A stretch of 64,000 bases of DNA from Crocinitomicaceae bacterium (lineage in GTDB: Bacteria > Bacteroidota > Bacteroidia > Flavobacteriales_D > Crocinitomicaceae), in contig JAURMI010000018.1 of assembly GCA_030830785.1 (NCBI GenBank), positions 19,420-83,419 on the forward strand. Reading direction: 5' to 3'. Positions 1 through 8,007 of the stretch are shown here, piece after piece. Made by a program: the position numbers and the translations under genes. Below the pieces are notes generated by a model that worked only from the letters and a program-made list of their open reading frames with translations, did not search any database and was not told where the DNA came from. Position 1 is the first letter of the stretch. Each line of letters starts with the position of its first letter.

Positions 1-191
1 CATTTGAAATTCAACCCAAAATCACCGCCTTTTTAACAAAAATTGGGAGGAGAAAATATGTGTTGCCAATTTACGAGGCATTAAGTAAAAGCCCCAAAGG
101 GCTTGAACTTGCACGCCAAATATTCAATATCACAAAGAAAAATTATCACAGTGTAACGCGCAATTCAGTTTCAAAATTGCTCTATAAATAA
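1..191 (+). CDS. M1 family metallopeptidase, C-terminal fragment (leukotriene A4 hydrolase-type C-terminal domain)
   Basis: An open frame enters from the left edge (first whole codon at base 3) and stops with TAA at 189-191. The 62 visible residues match the alpha-helical end of LTA4H-like M1 aminopeptidases: the GRRKYVLPIYEAL segment, then GLELARQIF, then a YHSVTRNSV-type ending. In this family the domain follows the zinc peptidase core, which lies outside the window. Its stop is 11 bases from the stop of the convergent recQ. Family identity is by pattern recognition of the tail only, so substrate cannot be judged. Confidence 0.8.
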   Translation, partial: FEIQPKITAFLTKIGRRKYVLPIYEALSKSPKGLELARQIFNITKKNYHSVTRNSVSKLLYK

Positions 192-202
192 CACATTCGG
201 CT

Positions 203-2389
203 TTAATTGCCATAAACTGATAGGAACTTAATTCTTACCAAGCGAAGCTCTTCTTCAGTATAGGACCCATCAAATTCATGATAGGCCGAGACAAGATCAT
301 CTGATTCTGCATTTAAGAAATAGTCAATGATTTCTTCTTGATTATCTTGATCGAGAAGCTCAGATAAATAATAATCAAGGTTAAGCTTTGTACCAGAGTA
401 TACGACAGTTTCCAATTCTTCCAATATGGAATCAAATGTTTTTCCTTGAGATTTTGCGATGTCCTCTAAAGGTAATTTACGATCAATATTTTGAATAAGT
501 TGAACCTTGGATCCTGATTTATTCACCAAAGATTTCATAACAAAATCTTGTGGCCGTTCAATTTGATGCGCTGCTACATGATGTGCAATTAATTCTAAAA
601 ATGCATCTCCATATCGCATTGCTTTTCCTGCACCTACCCCCTGTATAGCTGTCAATTCATCGAATTCGACAGGGTATTGCAAACACATCTCCCTTATGGA
701 TGGCTCTTGGAAAACTACAAAAGGAGGAACGCCAGCTTCTTTGGCCACTTTTTTACGTAAATCAATCAATTGTTTATATAAAATCTCATCAAATACAGCT
801 CCTTTTTGATTGAGAAGAATATCGTCATCGGTATTTGTAAAATCGTGCTGTTTATACAGTTGGAATGCGGTAGGATTTTTTAGAAATTTAGCACCTTTAT
901 CACTGAGCTTGAGTGTACCAAATGTTTCAATGTCCTTGAATAGATATCCCCCCACTACAGCTTGTCGAATCACTGCATTCCAAAAATGCTCATCATGCTG
1001 TTTTCCTGTGGCAAATAATGGATGGGCATCGTGTTTATAGGCTTTTATATCTGCATTAATATGACCTGAAAGAAAAGCACAGTAATGTTTAGATTTTTGA
1101 GTTTGATCTAGGGCGCTTACCACTCTGAGTAATTGGGTAAGAAATTCAGCGCCATCAATTCTTTCTTGTGGATGCTTACAATTGTCGCATTTATCTTGGC
1201 AATTTGATGCATTGAACTCTTCACCAAAGTAATGCAAAATAAATTTTCTTCGACAGACTGAAGTTTCAGCATAGGAAACAATCTCATGCAACAATTGCTT
1301 TCCAATTTCTTGTTCGGTAATTGCTTTTCCTTGAAGAAATTTCTCCAATTTCTCGATGTCTTTGTAGCTATAAAATGCTATACACTCTCCAATACCACCA
1401 TCGCGACCCGCCCGACCCGTTTCTTGATAATAGCTTTCTATTGATTTAGGTATGTCATGATGAATAACGTAACGCACGTCGGGTTTGTCAATCCCCATTC
1501 CAAAAGCAATCGTTGCCACGATAACATCGACCTCCTCCATTAAAAAAGCATCTTGGTGGTTTGCTCGTGTAGTCGCATCTAAACCTGCATGGTAGGGAAG
1601 TGCATTGATGCCATTAACCTGCAAGAGCTCGGCAATTTCTTCAACTTTTTTTCTACTTAAACAATAAATAATCCCGCTTTGACCATCATGCTGTTTAATA
1701 TACTTAATGATTTGTTTTTCAACTTCGCGCTTTGGTCTTATTTCATAATATAAATTGCCCCTATTGAACGAAGATTTAAAAACATCTGCATCCAACATGT
1801 TTAGATTTTTTTGGATATCATTTTGTACTTTGGGCGTTGCTGTTGCGGTCAGTGCAATGATCGGGACATTGGAAATCTTTTCAAAAATCTCGCGCAGCCT
1901 GCGGTATTCTGGTCTAAAATCATGACCCCACTCAGAAATACAGTGGGCTTCATCGATGGCGAAAAAAGAGATTTGAACAGAGGCTAAGAAATTAATATTT
2001 TCTTGTTTTGTAAGCGATTCTGGAGCAACATATAACATTTTTGTATGTCCATTAACTACATCTGATTTAACTTGTGCAATTTCTGTTTTTGACAAAGATG
2101 AATTTAAAAAATGAGCTACTTGGCCTGTCTGAGAGAATCCACGCACTGCATCGACTTGATTTTTCATTAAAGCAATCAAAGGCGAAACAATGATGGATGT
2201 TCCTGGTAACAACATGGATGGCAGCTGATAACATAGCGATTTACCACCACCTGTAGGCATTAACACAAATGTATTTCTGCCGGCCAACACATTTTCTATA
2301 ATTTCTTGCTGCGCTCCTTTAAATTGATCAAAGCCAAAAAAAGACTTAAGTGCTGCTGCAATTGGATATTGAGTTGTAGAATTGGACAT
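203..2389 (-). CDS. recQ: ATP-dependent DNA helicase RecQ
   Basis: A 728-residue superfamily 2 helicase that unwinds DNA 3'-5' during recombination and repair. Visible features: Walker A GGGKS at residues 47-51, DEAH box at 146-149 followed by the RecQ-typical CISEWGHDFRPEY stretch, the motif VI region with ETGRAGRDG, a zinc-binding cluster of four cysteines around 378-405, a winged-helix RQC region, and an HRDC-like region around 530-600 (ELTAIQGVGAGKAMRYG). The length is normal for the long Bacteroidota RecQ form with an extra C-terminal tail. It starts at an ATG and has no TAnnTTTG element close upstream. It stands alone, convergent with the M1 peptidase and downstream of the Nfu gene on the same strand. 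Confidence 0.95.
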   Translation of the reverse strand: MSNSTTQYPIAAALKSFFGFDQFKGAQQEIIENVLAGRNTFVLMPTGGGKSLCYQLPSMLLPGTSIIVSPLIALMKNQVDAVRGFSQTGQVAHFLNSSLSKTEIAQVKSDVVNGHTKMLYVAPESLTKQENINFLASVQISFFAIDEAHCISEWGHDFRPEYRRLREIFEKISNVPIIALTATATPKVQNDIQKNLNMLDADVFKSSFNRGNLYYEIRPKREVEKQIIKYIKQHDGQSGIIYCLSRKKVEEIAELLQVNGINALPYHAGLDATTRANHQDAFLMEEVDVIVATIAFGMGIDKPDVRYVIHHDIPKSIESYYQETGRAGRDGGIGECIAFYSYKDIEKLEKFLQGKAITEQEIGKQLLHEIVSYAETSVCRRKFILHYFGEEFNASNCQDKCDNCKHPQERIDGAEFLTQLLRVVSALDQTQKSKHYCAFLSGHINADIKAYKHDAHPLFATGKQHDEHFWNAVIRQAVVGGYLFKDIETFGTLKLSDKGAKFLKNPTAFQLYKQHDFTNTDDDILLNQKGAVFDEILYKQLIDLRKKVAKEAGVPPFVVFQEPSIREMCLQYPVEFDELTAIQGVGAGKAMRYGDAFLELIAHHVAAHQIERPQDFVMKSLVNKSGSKVQLIQNIDRKLPLEDIAKSQGKTFDSILEELETVVYSGTKLNLDYYLSELLDQDNQEEIIDYFLNAESDDLVSAYHEFDGSYTEEELRLVRIKFLSVYGN

Positions 2390-2445
2390 AAAGGCAGTGC
2401 TGAAACAACCAATTAATGATGTTGTTCACTTAAATATAATGCAAA

Positions 2446-2462
2446 ATTGGCAAGTAGCCAAT
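2446..2462 (-). terminator. weak hairpin downstream of the Nfu gene
   Basis: A 6-bp stem (ATTGGC / GCCAAT) with a 5-base loop lies 14 bases past the Nfu stop. On the minus strand it is followed by TTTTGCATTA, a poor U tract. It may be a weak terminator between the Nfu gene and recQ. Confidence 0.4.
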
Positions 2463-2475
2463 AAAAAATTGGAAA

Positions 2476-3099
2476 TTATTGGTTAAACGCAACGACTTCC
2501 TTTACTGCATCGATATGTTGTTTGAGCAGGTTTTCTATACCACCTTTTAAAGTTGCTGTCGATGAAGGACAACCAGCACAAGACCCTTTTAAAAGTACAG
2601 TAACTGTACCTTGGCTAAAACCTAAATAATCGATAGCGCCTCCGTCGTTTGCAACTGCTGGCCGTACATATTGATCCAATAAATCTATTATTGCTTCGTC
2701 AAATTCAGAAGATTCAAACGATTTTGACACTATTGATTCCATATTTACAACATCCAAGTGTTGTTCATTAGATTCAAAAGATTGCTCTTGACTTGGCATT
2801 GCGATAAGCACTTCTTTAGAAAAACTTATCCATTCACGAATGAACTCTCTAAGTTCCATTGTAATAAAATCCCATGGGACGTTATCTGTTTTGGCAATTG
2901 TTATAAAATTTGCCGCAATAAATACCTTTGACACAAAAGGGAAATCAAAAAGTGCTTCTGCTAACGGAGAAAAACCCTTGGCCGATGATTTAGATTCAAA
3001 TTCAACTGACGCACCTGTAGGTAGCAAATATTTGTTTGCAACAAATTTCATCGTTGAAGGATTGGGGGTCATTTCGCTGTATACGGTTACGGGAATCAT
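2476..3099 (-). CDS. Nfu/NifU-type iron-sulfur cluster scaffold protein
   Basis: Carries Fe-S clusters to apoproteins in the cytoplasm. The N-terminal half has the Nfu_N signature (TPNPSTMKFVAN near residue 11) and the C-terminal half is a NifU-like domain with the cluster-binding CAGC pair at about residues 174 and 177 (KGSCAGCPSS). I chose the ATG at 3099 because family members begin just before this VTVY-E-TPNP stretch; an in-frame ATG at 3129 would add ten residues (MLIFVGKKSS) with no family counterpart. The gene diverges from the short methyltransferase-like gene at 3158. It may share a weakly terminated transcript with recQ. Confidence 0.9.
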   Translation of the reverse strand: MIPVTVYSEMTPNPSTMKFVANKYLLPTGASVEFESKSSAKGFSPLAEALFDFPFVSKVFIAANFITIAKTDNVPWDFITMELREFIREWISFSKEVLIAMPSQEQSFESNEQHLDVVNMESIVSKSFESSEFDEAIIDLLDQYVRPAVANDGGAIDYLGFSQGTVTVLLKGSCAGCPSSTATLKGGIENLLKQHIDAVKEVVAFNQ

Positions 3100-3157
3100 G
3101 CTACTTTTTTTGCCTACAAAAATAAGCATAAAATAAAGTTTTTATTTACTTTGTCGA

Positions 3158-3661
3158 ATGTTCAATTGCATCGCGTACTTGAGTTTTTATTTGAAAGCCA
3201 AAGGCCGACATGGAACACATTCTCCTTTTGCCTACTGGTTGGTAGATGTCGTTGCTAGGGCTAAAATGAAGAGTACTCATTTTCGGGATTCATTAGCAAT
3301 AAATAAAAAAACGACACATTTTATTCAAAAATTAGCACACGCCTTACCCGATTTTCGTCTGGAGCAGTTTAATAGGATAAATTCTGAAAAATCTAAAATA
3401 ACTTATTTGCTTGAACCTCATATTTTGTTTTTATCAGAAGAAAACTTCATTTTTTTTAAATCCTGGTATTCAAATATTGATTTCCATCCTCAAACCTTAG
3501 TGATTTTAAGTGGACACAGAACGAGCAAAATCAACAAAAACATTTGGAATGAATTATGTGGCGCTTCCACATTTCATTTTAGTGCAGATTGCTTTCATTT
3601 TGGTATTTTAAGTCCGAAGCCGGGACAAGCCAAGCAACATTTTTATTTAAAATTGAGCTAA
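3158..3661 (+). CDS. Short methyltransferase-like protein lacking the SAM-binding core
   Basis: 167 residues. The N-terminus contains YLKAKGRHGTHSPFAYWLVD, the opening typical of a family of about 240-residue Bacteroidota class I methyltransferases, and the C-terminus (FHFGILSPKPGQAKQHFYLKL) matches the end of the same family. The glycine-rich SAM-binding motif expected in between is absent and the middle is shortened. The frame is intact and starts at an ATG, with a near-consensus TTACTTTG ending 4 bases before it. It may be a reduced, non-catalytic paralogue or a decaying gene without stops. No function is assigned. Confidence 0.7.
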   Translation: MFNCIAYLSFYLKAKGRHGTHSPFAYWLVDVVARAKMKSTHFRDSLAINKKTTHFIQKLAHALPDFRLEQFNRINSEKSKITYLLEPHILFLSEENFIFFKSWYSNIDFHPQTLVILSGHRTSKINKNIWNELCGASTFHFSADCFHFGILSPKPGQAKQHFYLKLS

Positions 3662-3698
3662 GGCGCCAATAATAATTAGCTTTACACGTTTTTGTATC

Positions 3699-5102
3699 AT
3701 GCGTTGGATTCTTAGCATATTTACTTTTATTGGTTTCCTATTTTGGGGTATGTTAAGCTCTTGTAATAAACAAATCCTTCTTTCTAAAGCCAATCTAACA
3801 TTCTCAACAGATACCTTAGTTTTTGACACTGTTTTTACAACAGTTGGTTCTGTTACCAAATCATTTAAAATTTACAATGAGGACCTCAGAAGCTTGAAAA
3901 TCGATGAAATTGAGCTCATGGGCGGCAGTTCTTCTGTTTATCGCATTAACGTAGACGGAAAATCTGGCACTTCACACAAGGACTTAATCCTTGAATCCAA
4001 AGACTCCTTATTTATTTTTGTAGAAGTAACGCTACAGGTTAATAATACGACCAATCCGCTCATAATTGAAGACTCTATCCGCTTTCGCACAAATGAAAAA
4101 GATCAGTTTGTTAAATTGGCGGCTTGGGGGCAAGATGCTTATTTTCATTATTCCAACTTTCAGCTCGATTCATTAGATTTAAATGAAGGCATTTGGCCCA
4201 ACGACAAACCTCATGTTATTTATGGTGCTGCTATTGTTGATTCGGCGAAAAGCCTTACGATTCAAGCTGGAACTAAAGTGCATCTGCATAAAAATGCGCT
4301 ACTCTATGTTTATAAAGGCTCCTTACAAATTGAAGGACAAGCAGGCAATGAAGTGCTTTTTCTTGGCGATAGATTAGAACAAGAATATCAAGATGTTGCT
4401 GGTCAATATTATGGTATTTATCTGCACCAAGCGCTGCCTTGCAGTATAAATTATGCGATATTAAAGAATGGTACTTCTGGTATACATTTATATAGTGAGG
4501 ACCCCAATAATATCTCCTATACTTTGGATATTAAGAATACCCAAATTTATAATGAGGCACGTTACGGTATTTTCATTTATGCGGGCGCAAAAGTCAAAGC
4601 CGAAAATTGTCTTATTTCTCAATGTGCAACCCATGCCCTTTTAATGCTACAAGGTGGAGATTTTAATTTTAATCATTGTGATTTATTGGGTTATGGTGCC
4701 TCGACTAATCCAGCGGTAGGAATTAGTAATTATTATAATGATTACAATATCAATCAAACACTCGTTTCTAGTATCAATGAAGGTGTTTTTAAAAACTGTG
4801 TAATTTATGGGAATTTAAATACCGAAATTGCCATGGACACCATTCAAATGGCAGGGGTGCAACTCAATTTTGACTTTGATTACAGCGTATTAAAATCAGA
4901 AACCACATACAATGATTCGTTTTACGGGGCACATATCCTATGGAATTCACCACCGTTATTTACAGACCCCATTATAAGAGATTTCACCTTTGCTAACAAT
5001 TCATCTCTGAGTAACAATGGAATAAGTACTGCTGTAATAACCGATATTTTTGGGCAAGGCAGAAATAATCCGCCAGATATTGGCGCCATTGAAGGACAAT
5101 AA
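3699..5102 (+). CDS. Lipoprotein with right-handed parallel beta-helix
   Basis: 467 residues with a lipoprotein signal: a hydrophobic run at 3-20 ending in LSSC, lipidated Cys about 22. Residues about 30-135 look like a beta-sandwich (FDTVFTTVGSVTKSFKIYN), and from about 165 on the protein repeats short hydrophobic strands with Asn turns, as in beta-helix (pectate lyase-like) folds. Such surface lipoproteins are common in Bacteroidota; a ligand or enzymatic activity cannot be inferred. It follows the short methyltransferase-like gene by 37 bases and ends in a strong hairpin. Confidence 0.8.
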   Translation: MRWILSIFTFIGFLFWGMLSSCNKQILLSKANLTFSTDTLVFDTVFTTVGSVTKSFKIYNEDLRSLKIDEIELMGGSSSVYRINVDGKSGTSHKDLILESKDSLFIFVEVTLQVNNTTNPLIIEDSIRFRTNEKDQFVKLAAWGQDAYFHYSNFQLDSLDLNEGIWPNDKPHVIYGAAIVDSAKSLTIQAGTKVHLHKNALLYVYKGSLQIEGQAGNEVLFLGDRLEQEYQDVAGQYYGIYLHQALPCSINYAILKNGTSGIHLYSEDPNNISYTLDIKNTQIYNEARYGIFIYAGAKVKAENCLISQCATHALLMLQGGDFNFNHCDLLGYGASTNPAVGISNYYNDYNINQTLVSSINEGVFKNCVIYGNLNTEIAMDTIQMAGVQLNFDFDYSVLKSETTYNDSFYGAHILWNSPPLFTDPIIRDFTFANNSSLSNNGISTAVITDIFGQGRNNPPDIGAIEGQ

Positions 5103-5130
5103 AAAACCGCAGGTGTCTTCCTACGGTTTT
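5103..5130. terminator. Bidirectional intrinsic terminator
   Basis: Near-perfect stem (AAAACCG-C-AGG at 5103-5113 with CCT-A-CGGTTTT at 5120-5130, one mismatch) and 6-base loop. It has A/T runs on both sides and lies between the convergent beta-helix lipoprotein gene and mdh. Confidence 0.85.
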
Positions 5131-5166
5131 CATCAATATAATTCATTGAACAAATTCGAAAACAAA

Positions 5167-6105
5167 CTATTGATTGGCATTCATCTTGTCTAAAACATCC
5201 ATAACACCTTTAACTGCCTCTGCCGAGTCAATTAGAAGTTTACTTTCCTCTTCATTTAATTGAAGTTCAATAATTTTTTCTATTCCATTTTTACCCAAAA
5301 CTACAGGTACACCTAAATAAATGTCTGATAAACCGTATTCACCATTGAGCCAAGCGCAAACTGGAAAAATACGCTTTTGATCTCTAATAACTGCCTCAAC
5401 CATTTGAGCCGCAGCAGCACCCGGAGCATACCATGCGGAAGTGCCCAATAATTTTACAATTTCTCCTCCACCAAATTTTGTGCGTTCTATGATTTCATTC
5501 AACTTATTTTCTTCAATCAATTCACTGACAGGAATTCCACCAACTGTTGTATAACGAGGTAAAGGAACCATTGTATCACCATGGCCACCCATCAATACAG
5601 CCTGAATATCTTTAGGCGAAACATTAAGCTCTTCAGCTAAAAAGGCACGATACCTTGCCGTATCGAGGACACCGGCCATTCCAAACACTTTTGAAGATGG
5701 TAAATTAGCATTTAAATAGGCGCAATAGGTCATTACATCCAATGGGTTGGAAACAACTATAACAATTGCGTTGGGGGAATACTTAACCACATTTTCAGTC
5801 ACACTTTTGACAATTCCCGCATTGGTGGCTATTAAATCGTCACGAGACATACCTGGTTTACGTGGCAATCCTGAAGTAATAACAACAACATCTGAATTTG
5901 ATGTTCGGGCATAATCGTTTGTACATCCTATGGTTCTAGAATCATAAAGATTAATAGGGGCTGTTTGCCAAATATCTAAAGCCTTGCCTTCGGCAAAACC
6001 GTCTTTGATGTCGAGTAATATTATTTCATTGGCAATTTCACGTGTGGCCAACACATCTGCACAGGTAGCTCCTACATTTCCTGCACCTACAACCGTTACT
6101 TTCAT
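5167..6105 (-). CDS. mdh: Malate dehydrogenase (NAD-dependent)
   Basis: 312 residues, the normal length for the LDH-like malate dehydrogenase family; it interconverts malate and oxaloacetate in the TCA cycle. The Rossmann motif GAGNVG is at 7-12 and Asp32 ends beta-2, which favours NAD over NADP. Substrate-binding Arg82 and Arg88, Asn120, the DTARYR segment with Arg151, and catalytic His175 in GGHGDTM are all present. It starts at an ATG after an AT-rich leader. It is monocistronic by context: convergent terminator at its 3' end and a divergent sigma factor gene upstream. Confidence 0.96.
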   Translation of the reverse strand: MKVTVVGAGNVGATCADVLATREIANEIILLDIKDGFAEGKALDIWQTAPINLYDSRTIGCTNDYARTSNSDVVVITSGLPRKPGMSRDDLIATNAGIVKSVTENVVKYSPNAIVIVVSNPLDVMTYCAYLNANLPSSKVFGMAGVLDTARYRAFLAEELNVSPKDIQAVLMGGHGDTMVPLPRYTTVGGIPVSELIEENKLNEIIERTKFGGGEIVKLLGTSAWYAPGAAAAQMVEAVIRDQKRIFPVCAWLNGEYGLSDIYLGVPVVLGKNGIEKIIELQLNEEESKLLIDSAEAVKGVMDVLDKMNANQ

Positions 6106-6191
6106 TTTTTAAATTTTAATTGATTTGCGATTTTGCGAGACGAATTTACGCATACTTGAGAAAAAAATGCTTTTTTTAATCTAAAATAGAC

Positions 6192-6240
6192 AACCTTTGC
6201 GTTTTTAAGGCAACCCTAAAGGTTAACTTGCGTTTTTAAG
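6192..6240 (+). promoter_or_regulatory. Direct repeats and inverted repeat upstream of the sigma factor gene
   Basis: TGCGTTTTTAAG occurs at 6198-6209 and again at 6229-6240, 31 bases apart, each preceded by an AAC-containing stretch. AACCTTT (6192-6198) and AAAGGTT (6218-6224) form an inverted repeat around the first copy. The second copy ends ten bases before the sigma factor start codon. It could be an autoregulatory promoter or operator; this is inference. The rest of the gap (6106-6191) is AT-rich with no exact TAnnTTTG element. Confidence 0.45.
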
Positions 6241-6250
6241 ATATTGAAAA

Positions 6251-6826
6251 TTGGAGCAGCATAAAGAACTAATACAAATTGTAGAGGGTTGCCTTAAAGG
6301 CGACCGTCGTTCACAAGAACGCCTTTTCAAGATGTATTATGGTAAAATGATGGCTGTTTGTATGCGTTACATTAGCGAACGCGATAGCGCACAGGAAGTG
6401 CTCCAAATTTCATTTTTAAAGGTCTTTGACAAATTGGAATATTTTGATTTTTCAGGTTCGCTTGAGGGCTGGATAAGACGCATTGTGAGCAATAGCGCTA
6501 TTGATCACTTGCGCAAAGCCAAAAAAAATCCGTTTTTATCTGATCAGGATAATGATTTTAAATCCATGTCCGCTGATCCAATGCTAGAAAACGAATTATT
6601 GGAACAAACACAACAAAAAGCTAAACTTGCCCATGAAGCCATTGCTAAGTTATCGCCTGCCTATCGTACAGTTTTTAATCTTTACGTAATGGAAGAACTT
6701 AGTCATAAAGAAATTGCCTCGTTACTAGGAATTTCTGAAGGAACATCAAAATCCAATTTGGCTAAAGCAAAAATGAATTTGCAACGCCTTTTAAAAGATG
6801 ATTTTACACTGATTGATAAAATATGA
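6251..6826 (+). CDS. ECF-type RNA polymerase sigma factor
   Basis: 191 residues. Region 2 (about 20-90) holds the core-binding and -10 recognition helices (LFKMYYGKMMAVCMRYISE and the SLEGWIRRIVSNSAIDHLR segment), and region 4 (about 125-180) holds the helix-turn-helix with HKEIASLLGISEGTSKSNL. The start is a TTG at 6251: the in-frame codon at 6245-6247 is a stop and the next ATG lies inside region 2. Its stop overlaps the next start by four bases (ATGA), the usual arrangement for a sigma factor and its membrane regulator. Promoter targets are not visible, though repeats directly upstream suggest autoregulation. Confidence 0.92.
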   Translation: MEQHKELIQIVEGCLKGDRRSQERLFKMYYGKMMAVCMRYISERDSAQEVLQISFLKVFDKLEYFDFSGSLEGWIRRIVSNSAIDHLRKAKKNPFLSDQDNDFKSMSADPMLENELLEQTQQKAKLAHEAIAKLSPAYRTVFNLYVMEELSHKEIASLLGISEGTSKSNLAKAKMNLQRLLKDDFTLIDKI

Positions 6827-7947
6827 AAGATCAATTTGAAAAAAATATCAAATCATTAGTAGATGAATTCTCCTATGATTATGACCCGAAAGCCTGGGAG
6901 CAACTCTCCAAAAAGCTACCCGGATCTAAAGGTAGTTCTTCTTGGTTTCAAATTGGTTTCTTTAGCACTATACTTATTTTAGGTTTATTAGGTACTGCCA
7001 CTTGGTTGATGTTTGCTATTTTCTTCTCTAGCGACAATACAATCATGCAATCAAACGACAAACCCACCAAACAGTTCTCCAAACAAAAAAATAATACTAT
7101 TGCAGATAAAAATGAAAAAAGTGATGCAAACACCAGCAGCACTAGCCAAAACCATTCAAATCAAATAAAATGTGTCTTTGGAAATATCGTTGATACAGAC
7201 TCACTTGAGCTTGTTTCAGGCGTTGAGTTTTTAAATGACACGGAGAATAATACAGAAATAGCCACAATAGAGCAAATCAACAAGGAATCTGCTACTTTTT
7301 CAAGCCAAAACAAGCAAACTGAGATTTCACAGAAAATATCTAGTCCGATTTTAGAACAAAACAAGCCAAATGAAGAATCAAGTCCTGCATTGGTGATACC
7401 TAAACCGTGTGAGTCGCTAAGTGTTTCATTAGATGCAGATGCCATCTCTTACATTGATGGCTTACCTCGCATTCATATCAAAGCTGAAACTAACGCAACT
7501 AAAATTAATTGGAGTTCTAGCGATTTGTTAAATCAGCAAAATAATGGGGCCGATTTACTTGCATTCAAAGCAAAAACATATACGATAAATGTCGAGGGTA
7601 TTTTGGATGGATGCAAAGAAAGTACCCAGATTAAAATAACGGCTAATGACGATTATAACTTGCTAGCAGTAAATGCCTTCAATACGAATTCACGCGATGA
7701 GCGCAATGCTACCTTTATGCCTTATGCGCTCACCATCAGACAAATACCATTTATAATGCTCATCATTGATCCCGACAATGGAGCTGTCGTTTATAAAACC
7801 TCAGATTACCAACAACCTTGGGACGGCATCGATATACGCTCCGGACAAATGGTTCCAGCTCAAAAAGCATACATTTGGAAAGTAGTTTTGGAGCAACCGC
7901 TACCAAAAGAAAATTCTACCTATACAGGCACAATCGTAAGGATTTAG
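6823..7947 (+). CDS. Single-pass membrane anti-sigma-like protein with CHU_C-like C-terminal domain
   Basis: 374 residues, translationally coupled to the sigma factor. Residues 1-40 are a short cytoplasmic segment with the YDPKAW motif (20-25) common in Bacteroidota sigma-partner proteins; 41-68 is one membrane helix; 70-200 is a polar Ser/Asn/Glu-rich linker. Residues about 275-374 resemble the gliding-motility/T9SS type B (CHU_C) module: an NAF-N start, the central IDPDNGAVVYKT, PWDG at 332-335, and a final GTIVRI. In CHU_C proteins this module sits at the end of secreted proteins; here it would be periplasmic. The anti-sigma role is inferred from position and topology. Confidence 0.7.
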   Translation: MKDQFEKNIKSLVDEFSYDYDPKAWEQLSKKLPGSKGSSSWFQIGFFSTILILGLLGTATWLMFAIFFSSDNTIMQSNDKPTKQFSKQKNNTIADKNEKSDANTSSTSQNHSNQIKCVFGNIVDTDSLELVSGVEFLNDTENNTEIATIEQINKESATFSSQNKQTEISQKISSPILEQNKPNEESSPALVIPKPCESLSVSLDADAISYIDGLPRIHIKAETNATKINWSSSDLLNQQNNGADLLAFKAKTYTINVEGILDGCKESTQIKITANDDYNLLAVNAFNTNSRDERNATFMPYALTIRQIPFIMLIIDPDNGAVVYKTSDYQQPWDGIDIRSGQMVPAQKAYIWKVVLEQPLPKENSTYTGTIVRI

Positions 7948-7949
7948 TC

Positions 7950-7980
7950 TTGACTAAATTCTAGGAAATATGTACATTTG
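7950..7980 (+). promoter_or_regulatory. Bacteroidota-type promoter of the mutL operon
   Basis: TTG at 7950-7952, a 20-base spacer and TACATTTG at 7973-7980 fit the phylum consensus TTG-N19-21-TAnnTTTG. The mutL ATG follows 27 bases later, giving a leader of about 20 bases. Confidence 0.75.
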
Positions 7981-8007
7981 TTGGGCACCTTGAAGTGTGA
8001 ACCCAGC

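Noticed and set aside
1117..1305. Opposite- or alternate-frame ORFs inside recQ and other genes
   Set aside because: They lie wholly inside well-supported genes and have shadow-like composition.
7978..8007. TTG as the mutL start
   Set aside because: It lies inside the promoter element, and the ATG at 8008 gives the conserved MutL N-terminus.
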